Assembly: GCA_002408125.1 (NCBI GenBank)
Contig: DHQO01000024.1
Location: 1-64,000 of the forward strand
DNA from: Hyphomonadaceae bacterium UBA5336
GTDB taxonomy: Bacteria; Pseudomonadota; Alphaproteobacteria; Caulobacterales; Hyphomonadaceae
DNA: 64,000 nucleotides
Reading direction: 5' to 3'
The notes under the pieces are model-generated. The model searched no databases, was not told the origin of the DNA, and saw only the letters and a list, made by a program, of their open reading frames with translations. Below, one piece after another: positions 16,545-25,137 of this stretch (position 1 is the first letter of the stretch; every line of letters starts with the position of its first letter). A program made the position numbers and the translations under genes.

Positions 16545-16970
16545 ATGCGCCATAAGCTTGCGCACCGCAAACTCAACCGCACCGCCTCGCACCGCAAGGC
16601 GATGCTGGCCAACATGGCCGCTTCCCTGATTGAGCATGAGCAGATCGTCACGACCCTGCCCAAGGCCAAGGAAATGAAGCCGTTCATGGACAAGCTGATC
16701 ACGCTGGCCAAGCGTGGTGACCTGCATGCCCGCCGTCTGGCTGTGGCGCGCATCCGCAACAAGGATGCCGTGGCCAAGCTGTTCGACGCGCTGGGCGAGC
16801 GCTATTCCGAGCGCAATGGCGGCTATACCCGCGTGCTGAAGGCCGGCTTCCGCCATGGCGACAATGCGCCGATGGCCGTGATCGAGCTGGTCGACCGCGA
16901 CGAGGATGCCCGCGGCGCTGCCGACAAGGCCCGCCACGAGGCCGAACTTGAAGCCATGGATGAGATGTAG
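16545..16970 (+). CDS. rplQ: 50S ribosomal protein L17
   Basis: A 141-aa protein with MRHKLAHRKLNRTASHRKAM and GGYTRVLKAGFRHGDNAPMA. It has a short acidic C-terminal tail. It is the last gene of the alpha operon, followed by a strong terminator. Confidence 0.98.
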   Translation: MRHKLAHRKLNRTASHRKAMLANMAASLIEHEQIVTTLPKAKEMKPFMDKLITLAKRGDLHARRLAVARIRNKDAVAKLFDALGERYSERNGGYTRVLKAGFRHGDNAPMAVIELVDRDEDARGAADKARHEAELEAMDEM

Positions 16971-17001
16971 GCTCTAAGAGCCTGCATCTGTTGCAGAAAT
17001 C

Positions 17002-17035
17002 AAAAACCCCGCGGGTGAGAGCCGGCGGGGTTTTT
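17002..17035 (+). terminator. Terminator of the alpha operon (bidirectional)
   Basis: An 11-bp stem (17002-17012 with 17025-17035) has an A-run on the left arm and a T-run on the right. It can therefore terminate both rplQ on + and the zinc-ribbon gene on -. Confidence 0.9.
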
Positions 17036-17057
17036 CTTTGTTTCGATGGCCTGCCGC

Positions 17058-17261
17058 TCAGCTCTTCACGCCCGGGTCGGCCGCGCTGCCCTTGAGCACG
17101 AAGCGGCGGTCGCAATACTTGCACTCCACGAAATCCTCATCGCCCATTTCGTAGAACACGATGGGATGGCCGAGCGCGCCGCCGCCGCCATCGCAGGACA
17201 CGCGATGAGTCTCGACGATGATGGTCTCGGGCGCGGGCAGGGGATCGAGCGGATGTGTCAT
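17058..17261 (-). CDS. Small zf-CHCC zinc-ribbon protein
   Basis: A 67-aa protein of the zinc-finger CHCC family, related to the complex I accessory subunit NDUFS6. The ligands appear as VSCDGGGG, GHP and ECKYCDRRF, giving a C-H-C-C set. I start at the ATG at 17261 with an AGGG upstream; an in-frame TTG at 17279 is a weaker alternative. In Alphaproteobacteria such proteins are linked to complex I assembly, but nothing in this neighbourhood confirms it. Confidence 0.85.
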   Translation of the reverse strand: MTHPLDPLPAPETIIVETHRVSCDGGGGALGHPIVFYEMGDEDFVECKYCDRRFVLKGSAADPGVKS

Positions 17262-17345
17262 GAGATGACCCTGGGACAAGATTGTGCTGGCTGACTAGGT
17301 GTGCTCGGCTTGGGCGTCAAGCCGCGTACAATCAGGAGGCTGATC

Positions 17346-17450
17346 ATGACAGACAGGCCCACACTCTACCACTGCGCGGATGCGCGCTCCCCCGGCTTTC
17401 CTGTGGTTCTAACATATGACAGCTGCGAGGCGCTCGATTTAGCCGCATGA
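17346..17450 (+). pseudogene. Short ORF resembling the N-terminus of a glutathione S-transferase
   Basis: A 34-codon ORF with a perfect AGGAGG 6 nt before its ATG. The first ~15 residues (TLYHCADARS) match the start of the bacterial GST thioredoxin-like domain, usually continued by a segment like FRPLWALEE. Here the similarity stops and the frame closes after SCEALDLAA. It is best read as the 5' remnant of a deleted GST gene, although a genuine small protein cannot be excluded. Confidence 0.45.
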
Positions 17451-17453
17451 GGT

Positions 17454-17481
17454 TTGCCTGACCGGGCCGGCTCCCTATATG
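17454..17481 (+). promoter_or_regulatory. Possible promoter of the ABC ATPase gene
   Basis: TTGCCT (17454-17459) and TATATG (17476-17481) are separated by 16 nt, about 57 nt before the ATG at 17538. Confidence 0.4.
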
Positions 17482-17537
17482 GGGTTCTCATGCGTGGCGG
17501 CCCGGTAGCCGCCCGTTTCCCATTTCAGGAGCCATTC

Positions 17538-18482
17538 ATGGACGATACTGGCGCCCTTCCGGAATTTGCCATCGAAACCAGCGGTCTGGAGAAGGTGTAT
17601 GCCGCCTCCGGCAAGATGCCGGAAAAACGCGCGCTGAAGGGCATCGACCTGCAGATCCCGCGCGGCTCGATCTTCGGCCTGCTCGGCCCGAACGGGGCGG
17701 GCAAGTCCACCTTCATCAACATCCTGGCGGGCCTGGTGACCAAGTCTGCCGGCACGGCCAAGATCTGGGGCCTCGATATCGACGAGTATCCGCGCGAATC
17801 GCGTGCAGCCATCGGCGTGGTGAACCAGGAAATCACCATGGACCCCTTCTTCACGCCGCTGGAGATGCTCGACCTGATGGCCGGCTTTTACGGCGTGCCG
17901 AAATCCGAGCGCCGCAGCGAGGCGATTCTCGAAGCGGTCGGGCTCGGCGACAAGAAGGATGCCTATGTGCGCCAGCTCTCGGGCGGCATGAAGCGGCGGC
18001 TCATGGTCGCCAAGGCGCTGGTGCACGCCCCGCCGGTTCTGATCCTCGATGAACCCACGGCCGGGGTCGATGTCGAGCTGCGCCGTTCACTCTGGGTCTA
18101 TGTCCGTGAGCTGCACAAGGCCGGGACGACCATCATCCTCACCACCCACTATCTGGAAGAGGCCGAGGAGCTGTGCGACGACATCGCCATCATCCATCAT
18201 GGCGAGGTGATCGCCTGTGAGCCGACCCAGCAACTGCTCTCGCGCCTTGATCAGCGCACGCTGACCATCGTGCCGCGCGATCCGCTCAGCGCACTGCCAG
18301 ATGCGCTTGGTGAGCTCGATGCGCGCCTGCGCCCGGACGGGGCGATCGCGATCAATTTCCGCACCGGAGAGACCGGTATCGGCCGCCTCCTGGAAAAGGT
18401 GCGTGCGGCCGGCATCGGTATCGACGACCTCGCCACCGAGGAACCGGACCTGGAAGACGTGTTCGTCACGCTGACGAGTTAG
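17538..18482 (+). CDS. ABC-2 type transporter ATP-binding protein (orphan)
   Basis: A 314-aa ABC ATPase. The Walker A is GPNGAGKST, the signature is LSGGMKRRL, and Walker B is VLILDEPTAGVD, followed by TTHYLEEAEELCD with the switch His. The ~80-residue C-terminal extension is typical of the YadG/CcmA drug or polysaccharide exporter ATPases. I start at 17538 because AGGAG lies 6 nt upstream; the upstream in-frame start at 17454 lies in the promoter region. No permease gene follows, so the partner must be encoded elsewhere or has been lost here. Confidence 0.92.
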   Translation: MDDTGALPEFAIETSGLEKVYAASGKMPEKRALKGIDLQIPRGSIFGLLGPNGAGKSTFINILAGLVTKSAGTAKIWGLDIDEYPRESRAAIGVVNQEITMDPFFTPLEMLDLMAGFYGVPKSERRSEAILEAVGLGDKKDAYVRQLSGGMKRRLMVAKALVHAPPVLILDEPTAGVDVELRRSLWVYVRELHKAGTTIILTTHYLEEAEELCDDIAIIHHGEVIACEPTQQLLSRLDQRTLTIVPRDPLSALPDALGELDARLRPDGAIAINFRTGETGIGRLLEKVRAAGIGIDDLATEEPDLEDVFVTLTS

Positions 18483-18562
18483 GCGGGGCGGAAGCATCTC
18501 TCGGCCTATCTCCTGTGCCAGCACCGGCCCCCGCAAGGCGCGTGGCGCGCTGCGGCAATGGT

Positions 18563-19090
18563 CTATCGATGCGGAGCCGAGTTCCCCTCTCCCGATCGCG
18601 GGAGAGGGTGCGAGCGCCCGGACAGCGGCGAAGCCGATATCAGCGATGCACGAGGTGAGGGCGGGGATTTATCCGCTGGCACAGGCTTTTGAGGAAAAGG
18701 TGCGGCCCTCACCCTCGATCGTGCTCGGAGGATCGATTTCATCGATCCTTTGCCCTCGCACCCCGCGACCGGGAGAGGGAGGCGCATTTCTGCATCGTCA
18801 GCGCTTGTGTGCAACATCTCCACCCGTTGCTTCGCCCGGGCCAGCACACTGCGCCAGTCCGCCTCCTCCACCCCAAGCATATGCCGGTTAAACCTTGCGC
18901 GCTCCGGACTGAGATCCAGATGCACAACGCGGATCCAGCCATACCAGGTAATCTCGATGGAGAGCCCGGCATAGCCGTGGCCTTGCTCGATCAGCTTCCC
19001 CGTCCAGGCCACGAAGGCGCGCAGGCTGACCCACAGCACCGGCCAGAACAGCGGATGCACACGGGAGAAGGGATCGGCGAGCGCTTTCAT
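18563..19090 (-). CDS. Unknown protein, copy 1 of a tandem duplication; 3' end runs into a palindromic element
   Basis: The first ~60 residues (ADPFSRVHPLFWPVLWVSL and GLSIEITWYGWIRVVHLDLS) are nearly identical to the shorter copy at 19240-19431. The frame continues through PERARFNRHMLGVEEADWR. From about residue 85 it translates a palindromic repeat (18585-18780), so the natural C-terminus is probably replaced. The start at 19090 is chosen by conservation between the copies; no good ribosome-binding site is visible. The product is Trp-rich with one possible amphipathic or membrane segment. I do not recognise the family. Confidence 0.4.
   Translation of the reverse strand: MKALADPFSRVHPLFWPVLWVSLRAFVAWTGKLIEQGHGYAGLSIEITWYGWIRVVHLDLSPERARFNRHMLGVEEADWRSVLARAKQRVEMLHTSADDAEMRLPLPVAGCEGKGSMKSILRARSRVRAAPFPQKPVPADKSPPSPRASLISASPLSGRSHPLPRSGEGNSAPHR
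18585..18780. repeat. Composite palindromic element (~195 bp, nested inverted repeats)
   Basis: The left end is a 10-bp palindrome with a 4-nt centre (18585-18608). The right end (18753-18779) carries the inverted, slightly deleted counterpart of that sequence. Nested inside are 9-bp arms 18654-18662 with 18705-18713, and a 7-bp palindrome at 18731-18747. This nested layout is typical of REP- or MITE-like intergenic elements that spread without their own transposase. Confidence 0.65.
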
Positions 19091-19181
19091 GGCCGGGAGT
19101 GTGGCGGGCAGGGCAAGTGGGTCGGATAAATCCGCAGGGTGCATGGAGGCCGCAGGCCGATATGCACCCTACTTGCTGCTA

Positions 19182-19243
19182 GTAGGGCGGGCCTTGGCCC
19201 GCCGGGGCAGGCACCGGGAATGGCGGGCCGAGGCCCGCCCTAC
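19182..19243. repeat. 22-bp inverted repeat (REP-like palindrome)
   Basis: Arms 19182-19203 and 19222-19243 match with one mismatch around an 18-nt loop. It lies exactly at the 3' end of the second gene copy, whose reading frame stops inside it. Confidence 0.75.
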
Positions 19244-19431
19244 ATATGGCTGAGGTCCAGGTGTACAACGCGGATCCAGCCATACCAGGTGATTTCGATG
19301 GAGAGGCCGGCATAGCCATGGCCGTCTTCGATCAGCTTCCCCGTCCAGGCCACGAAGGCGCGCAAGCTGACCCATAGCACCGGCCAGAACAGCGGGTGCA
19401 CACGGGAGAAGGGATCGGCCAGCGCGGTCAT
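19240..19431 (-). pseudogene. Truncated second copy of the duplicated unknown gene
   Basis: 63 codons align with residues 1-60 of the copy at 18563-19090 with few changes (for example LIEDGHGYAGL against LIEQGHGYAGL). The similarity also covers ~40 nt upstream of the start. The frame ends after HLDLS, at the edge of the palindrome 19182-19243, which suggests that the element or a deletion removed the 3' part. The two copies are offset by ~341 bp in direct orientation. Confidence 0.5.
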
Positions 19432-19504
19432 GGGCAGCAGTGTGCAGGGCGGGGCAAGTGGGTCGGATTGGGGCAGCCTTTTCCATCCGCAGACACCTGC
19501 GTCA

Positions 19505-19574
19505 GGCAGGTGTCCATGGACCAATCTTTCAGCGGGGAGCGCCTGGCTGCAGTTTTTGTCCATGGATGCCTGCC
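19505..19574. repeat. Imperfect inverted repeat downstream of the GT4 gene
   Basis: Arms 19505-19520 and 19559-19574 (16 bp, two mismatches) enclose a 38-nt centre. It lies between the duplicated gene and the end of the glycosyltransferase gene, and is another member of the palindrome-rich zone. Confidence 0.5.
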
Positions 19575-19637
19575 GGCGCAGGCATTCGCGGAATTTTATA
19601 TTCCCGCCAAAGCCATGAATGGCCATGTATGGACGGT

Positions 19638-20768
19638 TCACGTCTCTTCCTTCGGCGCTTCCAGTTGTGGCACCGGGGGCGCTGTCCGTCGCCGGCCCAG
19701 ACGGATGCGTTGCCAGAAGCGTTTGCGCTCGGGCGGGGGAAGGGGCTGGAGGTTTTCGATGAAGGCTTCCGCGCAGGCCCGCCAGCTATAGCCTTCGGCA
19801 TAGTCCCGGCAGCGTGCCCGGTCGAGCGTGAGGCATTCCAGGGCGGCGTCGGCAAGGCTGTCCAAGTCCTTTGCGATGGCGCCCGCGCCTGAGCCGGGGA
19901 TGACATCGCGCGGGCCGGTGGCATCGAAGGCGGCGACCGGCGTGCCCGAGGCCATGGCTTCCAGAACCACCAGGCCGAACGTATCGGTGAGGCTTGGGAA
20001 CACGAAAACATCGGCGCAGGCAAAACAGGTGGCGAGATCCTCGCCGAACCGCGCGCCGGTGAAGCTCACTTCGGGATATTTGCGCTTGAGCTCTTCCAGC
20101 TGCGGGCCGTCGCCGACCACGACTTTCGAGCCGGGCAGGTCGAGCTTCAGGAAGGTCTCGATATTCTTTTCCACCGCCACCCGGCCGACATTCAGGAAGA
20201 TCGGGCGCGGCAGGCCGGCAAAGGGATCGCCGGGCTGACCTTCCTCGATTCGCCTGGCTGGATTGAACAGGTCGATATCGACCCCGCGCGACCAGGCCAC
20301 GGTGTTGCGGAACTTCCAGCGGCTCAGTTCGTCTACCATGGACGGTGTGGGCACCATCACGCGGCCGGAGTATTTGTGGAACCAGCGGACGAATCGATAC
20401 CCCCAGCTGACCGGCACGGGCAGGCGGGCGGAAAGGTATTCCGGAAACCGCGTGTGATACGCCGTCGAGAAGGGGTGCTTCAGGCGCAGGCACATGGCGC
20501 GCCCGGCCATGCCCAGCGGGCCCTCGGTGACGATGTGGACTGCGTCGGGCTCGAATTCGTGGAACCGGTCCTCGATCTTGCGGCGGGCGAACAGCGCCAG
20601 CCTGATCTCGCTATAGGTCGGCAGCGGCACGGTCGGGAAGCCGTCTGCCGGCGAGACGATCTCCCACTCATGGCCCATCGCCTCTGTTTCGGCGATGACA
20701 CGCTTCATGGTGGTGACGACGCCGTTGACCTGAGGGTCCCACGCGTCGGTGATGAGCATGATCTTCAT
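19638..20768 (-). CDS. Family 4 glycosyltransferase (MgtA/SqdX-like)
   Basis: A 376-aa GT-B enzyme. The N-terminal half starts KIMLITDAWDPQVNGVVTTM, a Gly-rich acceptor loop. The C-terminal half has FLNVGRVAVEKNIETFL and the nucleotide-sugar motif FPSLTDTFGLVVLEAMASG with the E-x7-E arrangement. The closest relatives by pattern are GDP-mannose-dependent alpha-mannosyltransferases and SqdX-type glycolipid synthases, so a membrane glycolipid product is plausible. The start at 20768 (MKIMLI) is preferred over 20801 because it aligns with the family N-terminus. It is divergent from putA with a ~107-nt shared upstream region. Confidence 0.88.
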   Translation of the reverse strand: MKIMLITDAWDPQVNGVVTTMKRVIAETEAMGHEWEIVSPADGFPTVPLPTYSEIRLALFARRKIEDRFHEFEPDAVHIVTEGPLGMAGRAMCLRLKHPFSTAYHTRFPEYLSARLPVPVSWGYRFVRWFHKYSGRVMVPTPSMVDELSRWKFRNTVAWSRGVDIDLFNPARRIEEGQPGDPFAGLPRPIFLNVGRVAVEKNIETFLKLDLPGSKVVVGDGPQLEELKRKYPEVSFTGARFGEDLATCFACADVFVFPSLTDTFGLVVLEAMASGTPVAAFDATGPRDVIPGSGAGAIAKDLDSLADAALECLTLDRARCRDYAEGYSWRACAEAFIENLQPLPPPERKRFWQRIRLGRRRTAPPVPQLEAPKEET

Positions 20769-20875
20769 GTACCCAAGCCCGTGACCGAATGACCCTCGCA
20801 CTATAAAGATCTGCCTGAAAGCGCAATCTCAAGGGGCGTAAATGCCCTTACATCCAACTTTTGGAGATTAAACGA

Positions 20876-23800
20876 ATGGCCGACACCGCTCCACACTCTC
20901 AAATCGACTGGGACGCGCTGGATGACCTGAAATTCGTCGATGAGGAAGCCCATGTGGCCGACCTCATGGAGCGCGCGCCGCTGGACGAGCCGGGGCGCAT
21001 GGCGGCGGTGCGCCGGGCGCTTGAAATCGTGGAAACCGCGCGCCGGGCGGGGCGCCGCAAGGGCATGATGGAAAGCTTCCTGGAGGAGTTCGGCCTGTCC
21101 AATTCCGAGGGCCTGGCGCTGATGTGCCTGGCCGAAGCCCTGCTGCGCGTGCCCGATGTGCAGACCCGCGATGAGCTGATCGCGGAGAAGATCCGCTCTG
21201 GCAATTGGGGCAGCCATGCCGGCAAGTCCGAAAGCTGGCTGGTCAATGCCTCGACCTGGGGTCTGATGCTGACGGGGCGTGTCATCGGCCCGCCCAAGTC
21301 CGCGTCTGCCGGGCCGGCCAAGTTTGTTTCCGGCCTGGTCCGCGAGAGCGGCGAGCCGGTGATCCGCGCCGCGATGATGCAGGCCATGCGCATCATGGGC
21401 GAGCAGTTCGTGCTCGGCCGCACGGTGGGCGCGGCGACGAAGCGCGGCAAGCGCATGGTCGCGGCCGGCGATGCGGCTCACTTCAGCTTCGACATGCTGG
21501 GCGAGGGCGCGCGCACCGCCGCCGATGCCGAGCGCTATTTCACCGCCTACCAGCAGGCCATCGAATCGGTGGCGGCCGGATACTCCACCGCCGTGGCGCC
21601 GGAGGACGGCGCGGGCGTGTCGGTGAAGCTCTCCGCGCTGCATCCGCGCTATGAGGCGCTGAACGAAAAGCGCGTGATGGACGAGCTTTATCCGAAGCTG
21701 CACAGCCTCTGCCTGCAGGCGGCGAAAGCCAACATCAATCTGTGCCTCGATGCGGAAGAAGCCGACCGGCTGGTGATCTCCCTGAAGATCCTCGACCGGC
21801 TGTGCCATTCGCCCGAACTGGAAGGCTGGACAGGCCTCGGCCTGGCCGTGCAGGCCTATCAGAAGCGCGCCCTCGGCGTGATCGGCAAGGTGATCGAGCT
21901 GGCGCGCACCTCGAACCGCCGCCTCATGGTGCGCCTTGTGAAGGGCGCCTACTGGGACAGCGAGATCAAGCATGCCCAGGTGATGGGCTTTCCGAACTTT
22001 CCGGTCTTCACCACCAAGCCCGGCACGGACCTTTCCTATCTCGCCTGCGCCGAGGCCCTCCTGCAGGCCAGCCCGGACATCTACGCCCAGTTCGCCACGC
22101 ACAATGCCCACACCGTGGCCGCGATCGAGTATCTGGCTGCCGCCAATGGCGATCCGCGCTTTGAGTATCAGCGCCTGCATGGCATGGGCGAGTCGCTCTA
22201 TGCGGCCGCCGGCGCGGGAAAGCAGGTGCGCGTCTATGCACCGGTCGGCCAGCATGAGGACCTCTTGCCCTATCTGGTGCGCCGCCTGTTGGAGAACGGG
22301 GCCAATACCAGCTTTGTGCACTCCTTCCTCGATCCGGATGTGCCGGCCGAGTATGTCGCCGAGGACCCGATTGCGCGGCTGGAGGCCGGCCCGCGCCGCC
22401 ATCCTGCGATCCCCACGCCGGGACGCCTTTTCGGCCCCGAGCGCCGCAACTCCTCCGGCCTCGATCTCAGCCAGGCTGCGGTGCGCCGCAAGATCGACGA
22501 TGCCCTGCGCCACCAGGTCAGCGGGCCGATGGCCGAGACCGGGCCACTGATCGGCAAGGCGGTGAAGGGCGGCGGCACGATGCGCCTCCTCAATCCCGCC
22601 GAGACCGACATCGTCATGGGCACAATGCGCGAGACCGAGGCGGGCGAAGTGGCCGAGGCCGCCAAGGTGCTCGCGGCGGCTCAGCCGGGCTGGGACGCGC
22701 TGGGCGGGGCAGAGCGGGCCCGGCATCTGCGCGCCATGGGCGACGCCCTTCAGGAGAACGCCAACCGCCTGATCGCCCTTATGGTGCGCGAGACCGGCAA
22801 GACGCTGCAGGACGGCATCGACGAGGTCCGCGAGGCTGTGGACTTCTGCCGCTATTATGCCGTCGAGGCCGAGACCAAGTTCGCCGCGCCGCTGCGCCTG
22901 CCGGGCCCCGCGGGCGAGACCAACCATATCAGCCTGCATGGCCGGGGCGTCTTTGCCTGCATCAGCCCGTGGAACTTCCCGCTGGCGATCTTCACCGGCC
23001 AGCTCGCCGCCGCGCTGGCGGCCGGCAATACGGTGATGGCCAAGCCGGCCGAGCAGAGCCCGATCATTGCCCAGGAAGCCGTGAAGCTCTTCCGCGCCGC
23101 CGGCCTGCCGGAGAATGTGCTCGCGCTTCTGCCCGGACGCGGGGAGATGACCGGCGCGGCCATGCTGGAGAGCCCGGAGCTGGCCGGTGTGGCCTTTACC
23201 GGCGGCACCACTACGGCACAGATCATCAACCGCACGCTGGCCGGACGTGATGGCGCGATCCTGCCGCTGATTGCCGAGACGGGTGGATTTAACGCGATGT
23301 TCGTGGACACCACGGCCTTGCGAGAACAGGTGCTCGACGATGTGATCCATTCCGCCTTCGGTTCGGCTGGCCAGCGCTGCTCGGCCCTGCGCCTGCTCTT
23401 CCTGCCGCACTCGACCGCCGACAAGCTGATCGACGGCCTGAAGGGCGCGATGGACGAGTTGAAAGTCGGCGATCCGCGTGACTTCAACACCGATATCGGC
23501 CCGGTCATCGATGAGGATGCGCTCGCCATGCTGGAGGCGCATATGGAGCGCATGCAGGCCGAAGCCACGGTCCTGAAGCAGGTGAATGTCAAGAGCCTGC
23601 GCGCGCAAGGCCATTTCTTTGGCCCGGCTCTGGTGGAACTGAAATCGCTGGATCAGGTGGACAGGGAGGTGTTCGGCCCGGTGCTCCATGTGTTGCGCTA
23701 TGACCCCGACGAGATCGACAAGGTCGGCGCGACGCTCGATGCCAAGGGCTATGGCCTGACGCTGGGCGTGCATTCACGCCTGCAGAGCTTCTGGCAGGAA

Positions 23801-24010
23801 GTGCGCGAGGTTGTGAAGGTGGGCAATACCTATATCAACCGTTCGATGACAGGCGCTGTCGTCGGCGTGCAGCCTTTCGGGGGCGAAGGCCTCTCCGGCA
23901 CCGGCCCGAAAGCCGGCGGGCCGCACTATCTCCCGCGCTTTGCCGCCGAACGCGTCGTCACGCATAATATCACGGCCCTGGGCGGAGACCCGGAGCTGCT
24001 GAATCTTTGA
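20876..24010 (+). CDS. putA: Bifunctional proline dehydrogenase / P5C dehydrogenase (PutA without DNA-binding domain)
   Basis: A 1044-aa enzyme that oxidises proline to glutamate in two steps. The N-terminal part holds the FAD-dependent PRODH barrel (LSALHPRYE, RLVKGAYWDSEIK). The C-terminal part is the aldehyde dehydrogenase, with CISPWNFPLAIFTGQ, catalytic Glu801 in IAETGGFNA and catalytic Cys835 in GQRCSALR. It lacks the ribbon-helix-helix repressor domain of enterobacterial PutA, so it is the short form and regulation must come from elsewhere. The start at 20876 has GGAG 9 nt upstream; an upstream in-frame TTG at 20861 is rejected. Confidence 0.96.
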   Translation: MADTAPHSQIDWDALDDLKFVDEEAHVADLMERAPLDEPGRMAAVRRALEIVETARRAGRRKGMMESFLEEFGLSNSEGLALMCLAEALLRVPDVQTRDELIAEKIRSGNWGSHAGKSESWLVNASTWGLMLTGRVIGPPKSASAGPAKFVSGLVRESGEPVIRAAMMQAMRIMGEQFVLGRTVGAATKRGKRMVAAGDAAHFSFDMLGEGARTAADAERYFTAYQQAIESVAAGYSTAVAPEDGAGVSVKLSALHPRYEALNEKRVMDELYPKLHSLCLQAAKANINLCLDAEEADRLVISLKILDRLCHSPELEGWTGLGLAVQAYQKRALGVIGKVIELARTSNRRLMVRLVKGAYWDSEIKHAQVMGFPNFPVFTTKPGTDLSYLACAEALLQASPDIYAQFATHNAHTVAAIEYLAAANGDPRFEYQRLHGMGESLYAAAGAGKQVRVYAPVGQHEDLLPYLVRRLLENGANTSFVHSFLDPDVPAEYVAEDPIARLEAGPRRHPAIPTPGRLFGPERRNSSGLDLSQAAVRRKIDDALRHQVSGPMAETGPLIGKAVKGGGTMRLLNPAETDIVMGTMRETEAGEVAEAAKVLAAAQPGWDALGGAERARHLRAMGDALQENANRLIALMVRETGKTLQDGIDEVREAVDFCRYYAVEAETKFAAPLRLPGPAGETNHISLHGRGVFACISPWNFPLAIFTGQLAAALAAGNTVMAKPAEQSPIIAQEAVKLFRAAGLPENVLALLPGRGEMTGAAMLESPELAGVAFTGGTTTAQIINRTLAGRDGAILPLIAETGGFNAMFVDTTALREQVLDDVIHSAFGSAGQRCSALRLLFLPHSTADKLIDGLKGAMDELKVGDPRDFNTDIGPVIDEDALAMLEAHMERMQAEATVLKQVNVKSLRAQGHFFGPALVELKSLDQVDREVFGPVLHVLRYDPDEIDKVGATLDAKGYGLTLGVHSRLQSFWQEVREVVKVGNTYINRSMTGAVVGVQPFGGEGLSGTGPKAGGPHYLPRFAAERVVTHNITALGGDPELLNL

Positions 24011-24016
24011 GGTGAC

Positions 24017-25081
24017 TTAGACGGCTTCGTACCAGGCGACGCCGTCTTCGACCTTCGCGACGCGGGCTTCGCCGCGTGCGATCAGCAGGTTGAGATGGGC
24101 CATGGCCTCGCCGGTGGCCATGCCGAGAATGTCGCCATCGATCTTGCGCCCGAACAGGGCCGGGAAGGTGTCGATGACGCGCCGGGGGGCCTCCGACAGG
24201 CGCTGGTGCAGGCGCTTCAGTGCCGTCTCATGTCCGTCGATCAGATGTGTGAGGCGCTTCGTGGCGCCAACGAAAGGCTCGTTATGGGCAGGCAGCACCA
24301 GCACATTCTCCGGCAGGGCCGCACGCAGTTTCTCGCAGCTTGCCAGCCAGTCGGCCAGCGGGTTCCCGGCCGGCTCGGTGGGAAATACCGAGACGTTGGA
24401 GGAAATGCGCGGCAGGAGCTGGTCGCCGGAGATGAAGAGGTTCAGCGCCGGGCAGAAAAGGCATGCATGCTCGGGCGAGTGGCCATTGCCGGTGATCACC
24501 TCCCAGGTCTCGCCGGCCATTTCGAAACTGTCGCCATCCTCCAGCCGGTGGAACGCATCGGGCATCTGGCTGACGCCGCGCCCGAAGCCGCCGAACCGGT
24601 CGCGGTAACTCTGGATCTCGTCCTCGTTCCAGCCCGCGCGGCGATAGAAGTCGACGCCGGCTTGGGGCGCCTCACGCCCGGTATCGGCCACCAGCATGCG
24701 GCAGGTGATGTATTCCAGCCGCGTGATCCACAGCTCCGCGCCCGGGAATTTCCGGCTCAGCCAGCCGGCATTGCCGATATGATCGGGATGCATGTGGGTG
24801 ATGATGATCCGCGAGACCGGGCGCCCGTCGAGCTTGTCCTCGAAGATGTCGCGCCAGGCCTGCTTGGTGTCGTCCAGCGGCATGCCGGTATCGACGATCG
24901 ACCAGCTGTCGCCATCGTCGATCAGCCACAGATTGATGTATTTCAGGGAAAAGGGCAGCGGCATGCGCACCCAGTGTACGCGCGAGGCTACCTCAAGCGT
25001 TGCACCCGTTCCCGGCGTGGTCTCGCCGAAGGGATAAACAAGGCCGCCCTTGCCCGATGTCTTGCTTTGAAAACCGTCCAT
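24017..25081 (-). CDS. MBL-fold metallo-hydrolase
   Basis: A 354-aa protein with the metal-binding signature THMHPDHIG (His96, His98, Asp100, His101), a second His in GNGHSPEHA, and the later FISGDQLLP aspartate. The C-terminal ~90 residues form a winged-helix-like MBL-associated domain, as in LACTB2-type hydrolases. The substrate cannot be read from sequence; thioester and RNA hydrolases are both known in this group. It is convergent with putA, with 6 nt between the stop codons. Confidence 0.88.
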   Translation of the reverse strand: MDGFQSKTSGKGGLVYPFGETTPGTGATLEVASRVHWVRMPLPFSLKYINLWLIDDGDSWSIVDTGMPLDDTKQAWRDIFEDKLDGRPVSRIIITHMHPDHIGNAGWLSRKFPGAELWITRLEYITCRMLVADTGREAPQAGVDFYRRAGWNEDEIQSYRDRFGGFGRGVSQMPDAFHRLEDGDSFEMAGETWEVITGNGHSPEHACLFCPALNLFISGDQLLPRISSNVSVFPTEPAGNPLADWLASCEKLRAALPENVLVLPAHNEPFVGATKRLTHLIDGHETALKRLHQRLSEAPRRVIDTFPALFGRKIDGDILGMATGEAMAHLNLLIARGEARVAKVEDGVAWYEAV

Positions 25082-25137
25082 CCCCTCTGGATGGCACGAA
25101 ACAGGCGCGCCACCAATCGCTCACGTAACGCGAGCCT

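Noticed and set aside
20801..23773. A 990-aa open frame on the - strand opposite putA
   Set aside because: It mirrors putA across its length. High third-position GC keeps antisense frames open, and its translation is low-complexity His/Ala/Gly/Arg-rich with no motif.
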